Numbered from the stretch's first letter, positions 28,050-37,078 are shown. The stretch is 64,000 nucleotides of DNA from Petrimonas mucosa (GCF_900095795.1 NZ_LT608328.1:124001-188000), one strand, 5' to 3'. The notes: a model not told the origin generated them from the letters alone. A program made the numbers and translations.

Positions 28050-29553
28050 CATATGAAACATCCATGTTGAGAATTTAAAACATCCAAGGGAATGAAAATG
28101 GAAGATTTCCGTACATTTGCCGTACTCATTGAACGGAATAATTTATGGAATCACAAGTGTCATTCAACCAGGTCGTCTCCCGGGGATGCGGGATAGACGT
28201 CCACAAGAAGATGTTAGTGGCCACCATAAGTGGCGAAGGACTTAGGACGGAAACCCGTGAATTCGGGACCGTGACGCGCTCTTTGACAGAATTAAAAGAC
28301 TGGTTATTGGAAAACAGGGTAACCCACGTTGTAATGGAGAGTACGGGAGTCTACTGGAAGCCTGTCTATCATGTCCTCGAGCCCTCGGGATTGACGGTCT
28401 GGATAGTCAATGCCCGCCACGTGAAGAACGTCCCGGGGCATAAGACGGACAAGCAGGACAGCAGGTGGCTGTGCAAGTTATTGCTTGCCGGCTTGCTAAA
28501 ACCCAGTTATATTCCCCCTCGTGAACAACGGGAGTTACGGGATTTGACGCGTTACCGGACCAAACTGGTACAGGATATCTCCTCGAACAAGAACCGTATC
28601 ATCCGCATCCTGGAAGACTGCAATGTGAAACTTTCGAGCGTGTTAAGCGATACCTCGGGAGTAACGGCAACCAGACTGATCGACAAGTTGTGTCAGGGGA
28701 AAGAAGTGACCATGGGCGATATTGAAGAGGTATACCACAAAAAGATAGAAGCCACCAAAGAGGAGCTTTTTGAAGCCTGTAACGGTTACATCACCGACCA
28801 CCACATCTACCTGCTGGGCACTATCCGGGGGGACAACCACCACCTGGAGTCTCTCATACGGGATTTGGATGAAAAGATCAAACAGGCCCTTGCCCCTTAT
28901 GAGAATGCCCTGGAACGCCTGCGGGAGATCCCGGGATTGAACCGCAAGAGCGTGGAGGACCTTATCGCCGAGATCGGGCTGGATATGGATGTCTTCCCCA
29001 ATGAGAATCATCTAAGCAGTTGGGTGGGCGTTTCACCGGGTAACAACGAGAGTGCCGGTAAAAAAAAAACGGACGCACCACCCACGGGAACAAGCAGGCC
29101 AAATCCATCCTGAGCCAATCAGCGTGGGCGGCATCGCGGACAAAAGACACGTTCTACCATGCCCGGTACCATCGCCTGGCGGCCCGCCGCGGCAAGAAAA
29201 GGGCCATAGTGGCCGTGGCCCACTCCATCCTCAAGTCGGTGTATCATGTCTTGAAAGACGAAGTCCCTTACAATGAACTGGGAGCCGATTATTTAAACAG
29301 CCGGGTGGAAGCAAGGCGCAAAAGGTATCTGAAGGCAGAGTTGGAAAAGATGGGATATTGCGTCGAGCTTGTCCCGCATAATCCCGTCAGTCCTGCCGGA
29401 AGTTGAAAGTCTCCAACCCTGACATAAACGGGAAACAAGTACCAAAGGTCGATTTTTACTGGCGTACGGCGCGACAAGGCGTCTAAGTCGAATATGAAAC
29501 TGACCTCAACAGGTAAGCACCCAAGGTTGTTGCCCAAGAGCACGCATATGAAA
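28050..29553 (+). mobile_element. IS110/IS1111-family insertion sequence (ends approximate)
   Basis: The element separates the anti-sigma gene from a second DUF4252 gene. IS110 elements lack reliable terminal repeats, so the ends are estimated. The sequence CATATGAAA occurs on both sides (28050-28058 and 29545-29553). The non-coding stretch after the transposase (about 29407-29553) is where an IS1111-type bridge RNA could be encoded. Nothing else recognisable lies in 29554-29708. Confidence 0.5.
28145..29406 (+). pseudogene. IS110-family transposase, frame-shifted at an A10 run
   Basis: The first frame (28145 onward) carries the DEDD transposase domain with GCGIDVHKKM, HVVMESTGVYWKPV and HKTDKQDSRWLC. 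It continues through the C-terminal Tnp20 domain with EIPGLNRKSVEDLIAEIG and the catalytic-serine region PGNNESAGKKK. At the ten-A run 29060-29069 the family continuation (GRTTHGNKQAKSILSQSAW through the C-terminus at 29406) moves to the -1 frame. The 28145 frame itself stops at 29113. This is either an inactivating indel, a homopolymer sequencing error, or productive slippage on the A-run; the sequence alone cannot decide. Confidence 0.8.
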
Positions 29554-29708
29554 TTTTAAACCCTTCTTACCTGTTTGTCTTTCCGATAACCGGTGCATTT
29601 GTCCAAAAGATGAGTGCTGTCTTTTGTTTTGTCAAAACGAAGAAATATAATTTTTAAAATGAATTAAATCATTAATTAATAGATATTTATATATCGAACA
29701 ATTTACAT

Positions 29709-30185
29709 ATGAAAAAATCGATCTTATCCATACTATTGCTGGCGTGCTTCACATTCGCCTTTGCACAGAAAAATCCGTTCGAAAAGTTCTCCGACATGGA
29801 CGGTGTAACATCGGTCTACATTTCTAAGACGATGTTGTCGCTGATACCCAAAAATTCAAAGGTGGATTATGGAGGTGTGAATGTGGGGGAGTTCCTGAAC
29901 AAGCTCTCCTCGATCCTTATCCTCACATCTGAAGACCAGAAGATTGCTCCTCAGATGTTGGCACTGGCCAATGAACGTGTAAAGGGAAATGAGTACGAAC
30001 TGTTGATGCGGGTGAAATCTGACGATAACGATAACGTCAATTTCTATATGAAGGGCAAACCGGAAGAAATCCACGAACTGATCATGATTGTTGCCGGAAA
30101 TGATGGTGAAAATGTGATCATGCAGTTCCTGGGTAATTTCTCCCTTCAGGATGTCCAGAAGATGACCGAAGGGTTCAATAAGTGA
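29709..30185 (+). CDS. second DUF4252 domain protein, exported
   Basis: The 158-residue protein has a signal peptide (SILSILLLACFTFAFAQ) and the same overall plan as the first DUF4252 protein. It has a VTSVYISKTMLSLIP start, a middle EYELLMRVKSDDNDNVNFY and a final IHELIMIVAGNDGENVIMQF. It probably belonged to the same sigma/anti-sigma module before the IS110 insertion. A strong terminator follows 20 bp after its stop. Confidence 0.8.
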   Translation: MKKSILSILLLACFTFAFAQKNPFEKFSDMDGVTSVYISKTMLSLIPKNSKVDYGGVNVGEFLNKLSSILILTSEDQKIAPQMLALANERVKGNEYELLMRVKSDDNDNVNFYMKGKPEEIHELIMIVAGNDGENVIMQFLGNFSLQDVQKMTEGFNK

Positions 30186-30205
30186 TCTTCCGCTCCACCA
30201 CTGTC

Positions 30206-30242
30206 AAATCCGTTGAACAGTTGCTTGTTCAACGGATTTTTT
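30206..30242 (+). terminator. Rho-independent terminator after DUF4252 gene
   Basis: A perfect 14-bp stem (AAATCCGTTGAACA / TGTTCAACGGATTT) with a 6-base loop is followed by a T-run. It closes the sigma/DUF4252 transcript and directly precedes the peptidase promoter. Confidence 0.85.
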
Positions 30243-30245
30243 GTG

Positions 30246-30253
30246 TATATTTG
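30246..30253 (+). promoter_or_regulatory. -7 promoter element of the S8 peptidase-xseA operon
   Basis: TATATTTG matches TAnnTTTG. A TTG at 30225-30227 lies 18 bp upstream, close to the expected -33 spacing. The peptidase ATG is 25 bp downstream. Confidence 0.55.
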
Positions 30254-30278
30254 TCGCTCTATCATCTATAGAAACAGT

Positions 30279-31919
30279 ATGAGATTACCCGCCACTACCC
30301 TATTCTTACTGCTGAGTATCGCCTTATCCGCCCAAACTACACAGATGCAGTACCGTTTCAGGGTCTACCTGAAGGATAAGGGGAATTCTGAAGTCACGCT
30401 ATCCGAACCGGAGAAGTTCCTCACACCCAAAGCCATTGAACGAAAGAGACGCCAGCAGGTGCCAATCGATCAATCGGATCTTCCAATCTCTTCGGATTAC
30501 TTCAATCAGCTGAAGAGTGTGGGTGCAAAACCTGTCTCACATAGCAAATGGTTCAATACGATCGTGATCCAGTTGAACGACAGTTCACGGATCGATGCCG
30601 TTCTACAGTTGCCGTTTGTGGACTCGGCACGGTATGTATGGCGGGGCATTGAACGGAACCATCGTTATTCTGTCCGTCCCAGGCTGGGATGTATGGAGTG
30701 TCCCGATGAAGCTGACCCGGTAACTCCCTTCGGAATCACCACAAAACAGTTCGCTCTCCACAATGCCCGACAGATGGCGTTGAGCGGATTCACCGGCAGA
30801 GGAATTGAGATTGCGATTATCGATGCCGGGTTTACCAATGTTGATGTCATCCCGCAGTTCGACGAGGTCAATATCGCCGGGTTCAGAAGTTTTGTACCGG
30901 AAGGCGATATATTTGCTTCGAGCGACCACGGCACAAAGGTCTTTTCAACCATGGCTACCAACCTGCCCGGAGTGATGATTGGCTCGGCTCCCCACGCAAC
31001 CTACCACCTGCTACGTTCCGAAGATGTGACGAGTGAATTTCCGGTTGAGGAGGATTACTGGGTCAGGGCAGTCGAGTATGCCGACAGCATCGGGATTGAC
31101 CTGATCAACACTTCTCTCGGTTACACCGATTTCGACGACTCAACACTGAATTACCGGCATGTCGACCTGGATGGCAAGACCTCCTTGATGAGTCTTGCTG
31201 CCGACAAGGCATATGAAAAGGGAATGATTCTGGTCACCAGCGCAGGAAATGAGGGGAGTAAAGAGTGGCAGAAGGTATCGCCGCCCGCCGATGCAAAGCA
31301 TGCACTCTCCGTGGGGGCAGTGGGAATCGACAGCCTTATCGCTCCATTCAGCTCAAAAGGGTATACCGCCGACAAGCGGTTAAAACCCGACATTGTCTCC
31401 GTGGGCAAAGCCACCATAACAATTGGTCAAAACGGACTGATCGGGTTTACAAACGGAACTTCACTCTCATCTCCCTTTATGGCAGGGCTCGTTGCATCGT
31501 TATGGTCGGCCAATCCCAACCTGTCCCGTGCAGAGGTAATTGATATCGTGAAACGGTCGGCCGACCGGTATAACCGTCCCGATTCCGTTTATGGATACGG
31601 TATACCCGATTTCGGGAAAGCCTTGAAGGAGGTGCTGGGGAGCCTGGAGCCTCACAAGAAGAGGGTTGTTGAAAGGGAGTTCTCCATAACACGCAGTGCG
31701 AAAGAGAGATTCGAAGTCCTGCTTACCGAAGCAGAACTCTCACCAGATGCCTACAGGATCAATCTGGTAGACGAATCGGGGAATCTGATTGCAGAATACC
31801 GGTTTGAAGAGGGGCAGCTCACTCTTCCCGTTCAACGGGAGGTACTGCAAAAGAATAAGTACCTGCACTTTATTTTCATGTCGCCATTTACACAAAAGAC
31901 GATCCGGTTCAGGTTATGA
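30279..31919 (+). CDS. S8 (subtilisin-like) serine peptidase, secreted
   Basis: The 546-residue protein has a signal peptide (TLFLLLSIALSAQ), a propeptide region, and a subtilase domain with the catalytic triad. The Asp is in IAIIDAGFTNVD, the His in SSDHGTKVFSTMA, and the Ser in FTNGTSLSSPFMAGLVASLW; the oxyanion Asn is in VTSAGNEGS. A short beta-rich C-terminal region follows. The start at 30279 sits 25 bp after a -7 box. The last codons overlap the start of xseA by 4 bp. Confidence 0.92.
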   Translation: MRLPATTLFLLLSIALSAQTTQMQYRFRVYLKDKGNSEVTLSEPEKFLTPKAIERKRRQQVPIDQSDLPISSDYFNQLKSVGAKPVSHSKWFNTIVIQLNDSSRIDAVLQLPFVDSARYVWRGIERNHRYSVRPRLGCMECPDEADPVTPFGITTKQFALHNARQMALSGFTGRGIEIAIIDAGFTNVDVIPQFDEVNIAGFRSFVPEGDIFASSDHGTKVFSTMATNLPGVMIGSAPHATYHLLRSEDVTSEFPVEEDYWVRAVEYADSIGIDLINTSLGYTDFDDSTLNYRHVDLDGKTSLMSLAADKAYEKGMILVTSAGNEGSKEWQKVSPPADAKHALSVGAVGIDSLIAPFSSKGYTADKRLKPDIVSVGKATITIGQNGLIGFTNGTSLSSPFMAGLVASLWSANPNLSRAEVIDIVKRSADRYNRPDSVYGYGIPDFGKALKEVLGSLEPHKKRVVEREFSITRSAKERFEVLLTEAELSPDAYRINLVDESGNLIAEYRFEEGQLTLPVQREVLQKNKYLHFIFMSPFTQKTIRFRL

Positions 31920-33157
31920 ATAGGCCATCACTTTCACTGTCGGAACTAAACGGCCAGGTGCGTGATGCCATTCACGACCACCTGCCCGATACCTATTGGG
32001 TATGCGCCGAAACCAGTGATGTGCGCCTGAACCGGAACGGACACTGCTATCTGGAGTTTATTGAAAAGGATCTCCAGGGACAGAACATTATTGCGCGAGC
32101 CCGCGGAGTGATCTGGAACGATGTGTATAAGATGCTCTCCTCATACTTCGAAGCTGAAACCGGTCAGCGGTTTGTATCGGGATTAACAGTACTGGTACGG
32201 GTTTCTGTCGATTTTCACGGGCTTTACGGATATTCGCTCTCGGTAGTGGACATCGACCCCTCATTCACCATCGGCGAGATGGCCCGAAACCGGCAGCTTG
32301 TTCTCAAAAAACTGGAAGAGGAGGGGGTGATGACGCTGAACAAGGAGCTGACTCTGCCCGAACTGGTCAACAGGATTGCGGTAATCTCCTCTCCCACGGC
32401 AGCCGGTTACGAAGATTTCTGCGATCAGTTGACCAACAACCCTTACGGTTTTGTTTTTTATCCACGGTTATTTCCGGCCATCATGCAGGGCGAACGGAGC
32501 GAATCATCGATAATTTCCGCACTCGATACCATATACGCACATAGAGCGCACTTCGATGTTGTAGCAATTATCCGAGGTGGTGGCTCATCATCAGATCTCA
32601 GCTGCTTCGACTCCTACCTGCTGGCAACCAACTGTGCCCAGTTCCCGCTCCCGGTGATTACCGGAATCGGCCATGAACGTGACATCACCGTGGTAGACCT
32701 GGTTGCCCATACACGGGCAAAAACACCTACGGCAGTAGCCGAGTTCCTGGTCTCACACACCGCACAGACCGCAACGGCACTGTTGGAGTTGCAGCAACGC
32801 CTGGTGGAAAAGAGCAGCATGGCTGTCCAGACAGCAGAGATCCGGCTGGCCGAGCTCTCCCGGCGTACAATACACGCCTCCCAGATATTTGTCAGGGATG
32901 AGCTTTCCACAACACGGCAGCTGACGGCTCTTCTTAAACACCAGACCGATAAGCTGCTACAGCACGAAAAACATCTCATGTCGGAGAAGAGCCAGTATAT
33001 CCATATGGCTTCACCTGAAAATATTCTGAAGCGGGGATATACCCTAACGCTGAAGCAGGGAAGGATCATCAAGTCGAAAGAGGAACTGTTGGAGGGAGAT
33101 ATTATTGAAACCCTGTTTGCAGATGGAAAGGTTGAATCTGCCGTAACCCTAAAATAA
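31916..33157 (+). CDS. xseA: exodeoxyribonuclease VII large subunit
   Basis: The 413-residue protein has an N-terminal OB fold (YWVCAETSDVRLNRNGHCYLEF) and the catalytic domain with IAVISSPTAAGYEDF, IIRGGGSSSDLSCFD and ITGIGHERDITVVDLVAHTR, followed by the C-terminal coiled coil. With XseB it degrades single-stranded DNA in the cytoplasm. The start overlaps the peptidase stop. xseB follows after one intervening small gene. Confidence 0.94.
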   Translation: MNRPSLSLSELNGQVRDAIHDHLPDTYWVCAETSDVRLNRNGHCYLEFIEKDLQGQNIIARARGVIWNDVYKMLSSYFEAETGQRFVSGLTVLVRVSVDFHGLYGYSLSVVDIDPSFTIGEMARNRQLVLKKLEEEGVMTLNKELTLPELVNRIAVISSPTAAGYEDFCDQLTNNPYGFVFYPRLFPAIMQGERSESSIISALDTIYAHRAHFDVVAIIRGGGSSSDLSCFDSYLLATNCAQFPLPVITGIGHERDITVVDLVAHTRAKTPTAVAEFLVSHTAQTATALLELQQRLVEKSSMAVQTAEIRLAELSRRTIHASQIFVRDELSTTRQLTALLKHQTDKLLQHEKHLMSEKSQYIHMASPENILKRGYTLTLKQGRIIKSKEELLEGDIIETLFADGKVESAVTLK

Positions 33158-33164
33158 ATCTATC

Positions 33165-33545
33165 ATGGCAACAAAAGATCTTTTCAGAATTGTACTGAGG
33201 AGTTTTGGCCTCTATTTTCTGGCCACCGTAATCTTCAACTACCTTCCTAGTATCATGGTCTTGTTCAACACCATGCCCCTACTTAGCCTGATCCTCTCCG
33301 TGGTTGTGCTTCTCCTCTTTGCATCTATTTTTGTGCAACTGATCTTCAAGCCCGATCCAATTATCAGTCTCCTGAAGCTGGACAAGGGGTTCGACAATGA
33401 GCTACTCTCCGTAAAGGAGTTCAAATTGATCAACTTGCTGAATCGCTACCGGGTTACTTTTAATCGTACACCAGCTGCCCACGGTTCTGAGCAACCTCCT
33501 CTTTCGGTTTACGAACTATTCTGCCATAGCCTGGTTTATCATTAG
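33165..33545 (+). CDS. small membrane protein between xseA and xseB
   Basis: This 126-residue protein has two hydrophobic helices (FGLYFLATVIFNYLPSIMVLF and LLSLILSVVVLLLFASIFVQLIF) and a soluble tail. I do not recognise a family. Its spacing (7 bp after xseA, 26 bp before xseB) places it in the same operon. Confidence 0.65.
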   Translation: MATKDLFRIVLRSFGLYFLATVIFNYLPSIMVLFNTMPLLSLILSVVVLLLFASIFVQLIFKPDPIISLLKLDKGFDNELLSVKEFKLINLLNRYRVTFNRTPAAHGSEQPPLSVYELFCHSLVYH

Positions 33546-33571
33546 AAAAGATATTTTAAAAAAAGAGATAA

Positions 33572-33769
33572 ATGAAAGAATCGACCCTGACATATTCTCA
33601 AGCCAAACAGGAGCTTGAAGCAATAGTATCAGCAATTGAATCTGGGGAGCTGGATGTGGACGCGCTGACAGAAAAGGTGAGACGCGCATCCATGCTCATC
33701 GCATTCTGCAAGGAAAAACTGACGAAAACCGACGAGGAGTTGCAGAAAATTCTCGAACAGATCCAGTGA
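33572..33769 (+). CDS. xseB: exodeoxyribonuclease VII small subunit
   Basis: The 65-residue protein matches XseB in size and sequence: TYSQAKQELEAIVSAIESGEL, then VDALTEKVRRASMLIAFCKEKL. Multiple copies bind the coiled coil of XseA. It is in the expected order after xseA. Confidence 0.92.
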   Translation: MKESTLTYSQAKQELEAIVSAIESGELDVDALTEKVRRASMLIAFCKEKLTKTDEELQKILEQIQ

Positions 33770-33782
33770 TGATTCAGTAGCC

Positions 33783-34472
33783 ATGATTCCAGAACAACAT
33801 TTTAGCGTAATTATCGTTGCCGGTGGCAAGGGAACAAGGGCCGGAGGAGAGGTGCCCAAGCAGTTTCAATCCATTGGTGGTAAACCGATGCTGATGCGCA
33901 CCATAGAGGCTTTTCACCGCTTCGATTACAGGATGCGGACAGTAGTCGTGCTACCCGCTGCCTACCGGACTCTCTGGGAAGAGCTCTGTCGGCTGCACCG
34001 CTTCATACTGCCACATATCCTCGTCAACGGTGGCGAGACACGTTTTCACTCCGTGAAAAATGGACTGGCGAAGATCGGGGAGGATGAGATCGTAGCTATC
34101 CACGATGCGGCCCGTCCATTCGTATCACCGGAAGTGATCGGGAGATGCTTCGGTGAAGCTTCCGACTTGCGGTGCGGTGTCATTCCGGTAGTCGGGGAAA
34201 AAAACAGCCTCCGGCTGCTCAACGGGGAGACAAGCAAAGCGATAGACCGCAGCAGAATTCGGGTTGTACAAACCCCGCAGGTTTTTCCTGCCGATCTGCT
34301 GAAAGCAGCCTACCAGACCACTTTTCACGAAAGATTCACTGATGATGCTTCGGTAGCCGAGGAGAGTGGCATTCCGATAAAACTCGTGGAAGGTGATGAG
34401 AAAAACATCAAAATCACCACTTCGATCGATTTGGCATTTGCAGATTTTTTATACGGAAACAACCTCATCTGA
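33783..34472 (+). CDS. ispD: 2-C-methyl-D-erythritol 4-phosphate cytidylyltransferase
   Basis: The 229-residue enzyme performs the CTP-dependent step of the MEP isoprenoid pathway. The nucleotide-binding loop VIIVAGGKGTRAGGEVPKQF is at residues about 9-28, followed by LVNGGETRFHSVKNGL, IHDAARPFV and the C-terminal TDDASVAEESGI and KNIKITTSIDLAFAD. Length is normal. It follows xseB after 13 bp and is likely co-transcribed. Confidence 0.93.
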   Translation: MIPEQHFSVIIVAGGKGTRAGGEVPKQFQSIGGKPMLMRTIEAFHRFDYRMRTVVVLPAAYRTLWEELCRLHRFILPHILVNGGETRFHSVKNGLAKIGEDEIVAIHDAARPFVSPEVIGRCFGEASDLRCGVIPVVGEKNSLRLLNGETSKAIDRSRIRVVQTPQVFPADLLKAAYQTTFHERFTDDASVAEESGIPIKLVEGDEKNIKITTSIDLAFADFLYGNNLI

Positions 34473-34580
34473 ATTACTTTTTGTAAACATTAAATCGGTA
34501 TACAGCCCCCATTTAACAACAAAAACACCAAATTTTTAAAAAAAACTTTTCAAAATGATACTCAATTGTCGCTTTTTCTC

Positions 34581-34588
34581 TATCTTTG
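34581..34588 (+). promoter_or_regulatory. -7 promoter element of the Lrp-type regulator
   Basis: TATCTTTG matches TAnnTTTG and lies 24 bp upstream of the ATG at 34613, which supports that start. Confidence 0.5.
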
Positions 34589-34612
34589 TGTAATGAATTA
34601 AAACGAGTTCCC

Positions 34613-35086
34613 ATGGAAAAAATAGACAAACTAGACAGGCAAATACTCGAAATTATCTCACAGAATGCCCGCATTCCCTTCAGGGATGTAGCAGATCAAT
34701 GCGGAGTTTCACGCGCCGCCATTCATCAGCGTGTCCAACGGATGGTAGAGAATAATGTTATCACGGGATCGGGTTATCACGTAAATCCCAAAATTTTAGG
34801 ATATGCCGCAAGTGCCTATATCGGCGTGAAACTAGAAAAGGGGTCGATGTATAAGAACGTGATTCCCGAATTTGAGAAGATTCCCGAAATTACCGAGTGT
34901 CATTTTACCACAGGCCCCTATACACTTCTTGTCAAACTCTATGCAAAAGACAACGAACACCTGATGGATTTGTTGAACAATAAAATCCAGGAGATCCCGG
35001 GTGTTGTGGCTACAGAAACTATGATTTCGCTCAGCCAGAGTGTGAAAAGAGAAATACCTATCATCAAGGAGTCTCCCCGCGAGTAA
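34613..35086 (+). CDS. Lrp/AsnC family transcriptional regulator
   Basis: The 157-residue protein has the AsnC-type HTH (LDRQILEIISQNARIPFRD then CGVSRAAIHQRVQRM) at residues about 5-55. The RAM ligand domain (AYIGVKLEKGSMYKNVI, ITECHFTTGPYTLLVKLYAKD, GVVATETMISL) follows. Family members sense amino acids and control amino-acid metabolism. Neighbours do not reveal its targets. Confidence 0.92.
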   Translation: MEKIDKLDRQILEIISQNARIPFRDVADQCGVSRAAIHQRVQRMVENNVITGSGYHVNPKILGYAASAYIGVKLEKGSMYKNVIPEFEKIPEITECHFTTGPYTLLVKLYAKDNEHLMDLLNNKIQEIPGVVATETMISLSQSVKREIPIIKESPRE

Positions 35087-35222
35087 TCTAAAAATATTAA
35101 ATAAAGTTAATTGTCAAACTTTTTTGTCTCTCAATATTGTTTATATTATAAACTGGTTTATTTTTGTATCGTGTTTTATTTATAAACAACCCATTTCATT
35201 CACCCTTAAAAAAAGAAACAAT

Positions 35223-35810
35223 ATGGAAGAAAAACCGTTAAATGAGAAAGAGAGTCTGGAACTGATTACTCAGATGATTCGGAATACACAGAAGAAAATG
35301 GAAAAGGGAAGTGGGCTACCCTTCCTGATCTGGGGTTATGTGACCATTGCCGTCTCATTGGCGGTGTGGTATCTGCTTGTCCATACCGGGAATCCCTATT
35401 GGAATTTTCTCTGGTTTGCCATACCCATCATCGGATTCCCGGCAATGATGCTCACCATGAAGAGGAGTAGAACCCTGCCCAGAACTTATATCGACCGGGT
35501 GATCGGCTATGTCTGGATTGTAGTGGGGGTATCGGCATTGATCCCCTCCATTGCGGCAACCGTTGTCGAGAGCTTCCCGATACTCTTCCTGGTGGTATTG
35601 CTCATCAGTGCCGGTACAGCCATGACCGGCCTCATCATCAGGTTTACACCCCTGATCATTTCCGGCTTTGCAGGAATGATCCTTTCGAGCCTCTGTCTGA
35701 TACTCCGCACATCGCTCGATTCGATTCTGGTCTTTGCAGCACTATTCCTGCTGGTTCAGGTAATCCCGGGGCATATCTTGAACTATAAAAGTCGGAAAAG
35801 TCATGTTTAA
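35223..35810 (+). CDS. multi-pass membrane protein coupled to a winged-helix regulator
   Basis: This 195-residue protein has about five to six hydrophobic helices (FLIWGYVTIAVSLAVWYLL, YVWIVVGVSALIPSIAATVV, ILFLVVLLISAGTAMTGLII and others) after a short soluble N-terminus (ESLELITQMIRNTQKKME). I do not assign a function. Its stop overlaps the start of a small winged-helix regulator by 8 bp, an arrangement common in Bacteroidetes. Confidence 0.7.
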   Translation: MEEKPLNEKESLELITQMIRNTQKKMEKGSGLPFLIWGYVTIAVSLAVWYLLVHTGNPYWNFLWFAIPIIGFPAMMLTMKRSRTLPRTYIDRVIGYVWIVVGVSALIPSIAATVVESFPILFLVVLLISAGTAMTGLIIRFTPLIISGFAGMILSSLCLILRTSLDSILVFAALFLLVQVIPGHILNYKSRKSHV

Positions 35811-36087
35811 GGAGCTCGATCCATTGCTACACTCCGAACTTCGACTGGCCATCATGTCGATCCTGCTTTCGGTGGATGAAGCCGACTTTGTCTACCTGAA
35901 AGAGCAGACAGGGGCGACTTCCGGCAACCTGAGCGTGCAGATCGACAAACTGAACGATGCAGGGTATATAGAGGTGGAGAGGGGGTTTGCAGGGAAACGG
36001 ACCCGTACTGTCTGCAAGATAACTCCGGTTGGCGTGAAGGCGTTCGAAAATTATGTGGAATCGCTTAAGAGTTATCTGAAACTTTAA
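35803..36087 (+). CDS. small winged-helix (MarR-like) transcriptional regulator
   Basis: The 94-residue protein is a single winged-helix domain: LLHSELRLAIMSILLSVDEAD, FVYLKEQTGATSGNLSVQIDKL, AGYIEVERGFAGKRTRTVCKIT. It matches the stand-alone HTH_27-type regulators that accompany membrane proteins. Its overlap with the preceding gene suggests it controls that operon. Confidence 0.85.
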   Translation: MFKELDPLLHSELRLAIMSILLSVDEADFVYLKEQTGATSGNLSVQIDKLNDAGYIEVERGFAGKRTRTVCKITPVGVKAFENYVESLKSYLKL

Positions 36088-36108
36088 CATTTCCGGAGAT
36101 AAAAAATG

Positions 36109-36142
36109 GGGTAAATCTCAACAAGAGATCTACCCTATTTTT
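36109..36142. terminator. bidirectional terminator between the regulator and tRNA-Pro
   Basis: An 11-bp stem with one mismatch (GGGTAAATCTC / GAGATCTACCC), loop AACAA, has an A-run on the left and a T-run on the right. It can end both the regulator operon and the tRNA-Pro transcript. Confidence 0.7.
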
Positions 36143-36143
36143 G

Positions 36144-36217
36144 TCGGGATGAGGTGACTCGAACACCCGACCTCCACGTCCCGAACGTGGCGCGCTAGCC
36201 AACTGTGCTACATCCCG
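36144..36217 (-). tRNA. tRNA-Pro (anticodon CGG)
   Basis: A 74-nt cloverleaf is readable on the minus strand: acceptor CGGGATG / CATCCCG, anticodon stem CCACG / CGTGG with loop TTCGGGA (anticodon CGG), and T-loop TTCGAGT. The discriminator base is A and CCA is not encoded. The D stem has one A-C mismatch. Confidence 0.93.
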
Positions 36218-36313
36218 ATCTTTTCGACTGCAAAGGTACAATATTTTTCCTTTTGTCAGAACAAAATTGAAAAAAAACTCTTTTTCGAAGGAGAAATCAA
36301 TAAAAAAAAATGT

Positions 36314-36321
36314 TACATTTG
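36314..36321 (+). promoter_or_regulatory. -7 promoter element of tRNA-Gly
   Basis: TACATTTG matches TAnnTTTG, 11 bp before the mature tRNA-Gly. Confidence 0.5.
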
Positions 36322-36332
36322 CAGTAACTTTT

Positions 36333-36405
36333 GCGGCAATAGCTCAGTTGGTAGAGCACTAGCTTCCCAAGCTGGGGGTCGCGAGTTCGAGTCTCGTTTG
36401 CCGCT
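36333..36405 (+). tRNA. tRNA-Gly (anticodon CCC)
   Basis: A 73-nt cloverleaf: acceptor GCGGCAA / TTGCCGC, D arm GCTC-AGTTGGTA-GAGC, anticodon stem CTAGC / GCTGG with loop TTCCCAA (anticodon CCC), T-loop TTCGAGT, discriminator T. It is the last core feature before the accessory region. Confidence 0.94.
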
Positions 36406-36416
36406 CGTTCATCATC

Positions 36417-36453
36417 AAGCACTTATCGGTTTATTCCGGTAGGTGCTTTTTTC
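36417..36453 (+). terminator. terminator after tRNA-Gly
   Basis: A 13-bp stem with two G-T wobbles (AAGCACTTATCGG / CCGGTAGGTGCTT), loop TTTATT, is followed by a run of T. Confidence 0.75.
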
Positions 36454-36565
36454 TTATAACAAACAAATAACAAACATGCGCCCAGAAAAACAATGAAAAG
36501 AAAAACAACGTTATCTACTGAAATCGAATAATAAATAGTATGTTTGCTATTCAAAATCATGGATT

Positions 36566-36991
36566 ATGGCACGTCCCCGCAAATATACCTTTCCCCTTTC
36601 CGATCTGAGAGGATTTGAAGATGTAAGGCTGGAACTTAAATCCAACCCTGAACTTGATGGTCTTGATATTGAAAACGCAGTTATAACCCTGAAGCAACGT
36701 AAGCAGTCATATACCGCACAGCCTGAAAACCTTAAAAGAGCCCTTGTATCACTTGAACGATATATTTCCCGAAACGGTATCACCGAACCGGTCGAGTTGA
36801 GCAAGCGTGAAATGAGCGATATATTATGCATTTCCCGTCCGACCGTTGATAAGTGGATCGATGCGGAGATTATCAAGGCAGAAATCCCTGAAACTGCAAG
36901 TGACAAGTTCAGCAGCATTCAGTATTATCCGCATATCTTTACTACCCGATCCATATTGCAGGGATTGAAAAAGTTGGTAGATAAATTATAG
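36566..36991 (+). CDS. putative DNA-binding protein of the mobile element
   Basis: The 141-residue protein starts with a basic segment (MARPRKYTFPLSDL) and has a helix-turn-helix-like stretch near residues 86-112 (SKREMSDILCISRPTVDKWI). I do not recognise the family. The ATG at 36566 is the first gene downstream of tRNA-Gly, where an integration/excision factor would be expected. Confidence 0.6.
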   Translation: MARPRKYTFPLSDLRGFEDVRLELKSNPELDGLDIENAVITLKQRKQSYTAQPENLKRALVSLERYISRNGITEPVELSKREMSDILCISRPTVDKWIDAEIIKAEIPETASDKFSSIQYYPHIFTTRSILQGLKKLVDKL

Positions 36992-37078
36992 TTATACAGT
37001 ATCTTATAACTGTTGCCACCTCTCATTTCCAGATACTCCCCCTTTCTATTTATATTTATTTAACCGAAAATAATTACC

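Noticed and set aside
36333-36405. A second copy of the tRNA-Gly 3' end marking the other edge of the island
   Set aside because: No repeat of the tRNA 3' sequence was found in the rest of the window.
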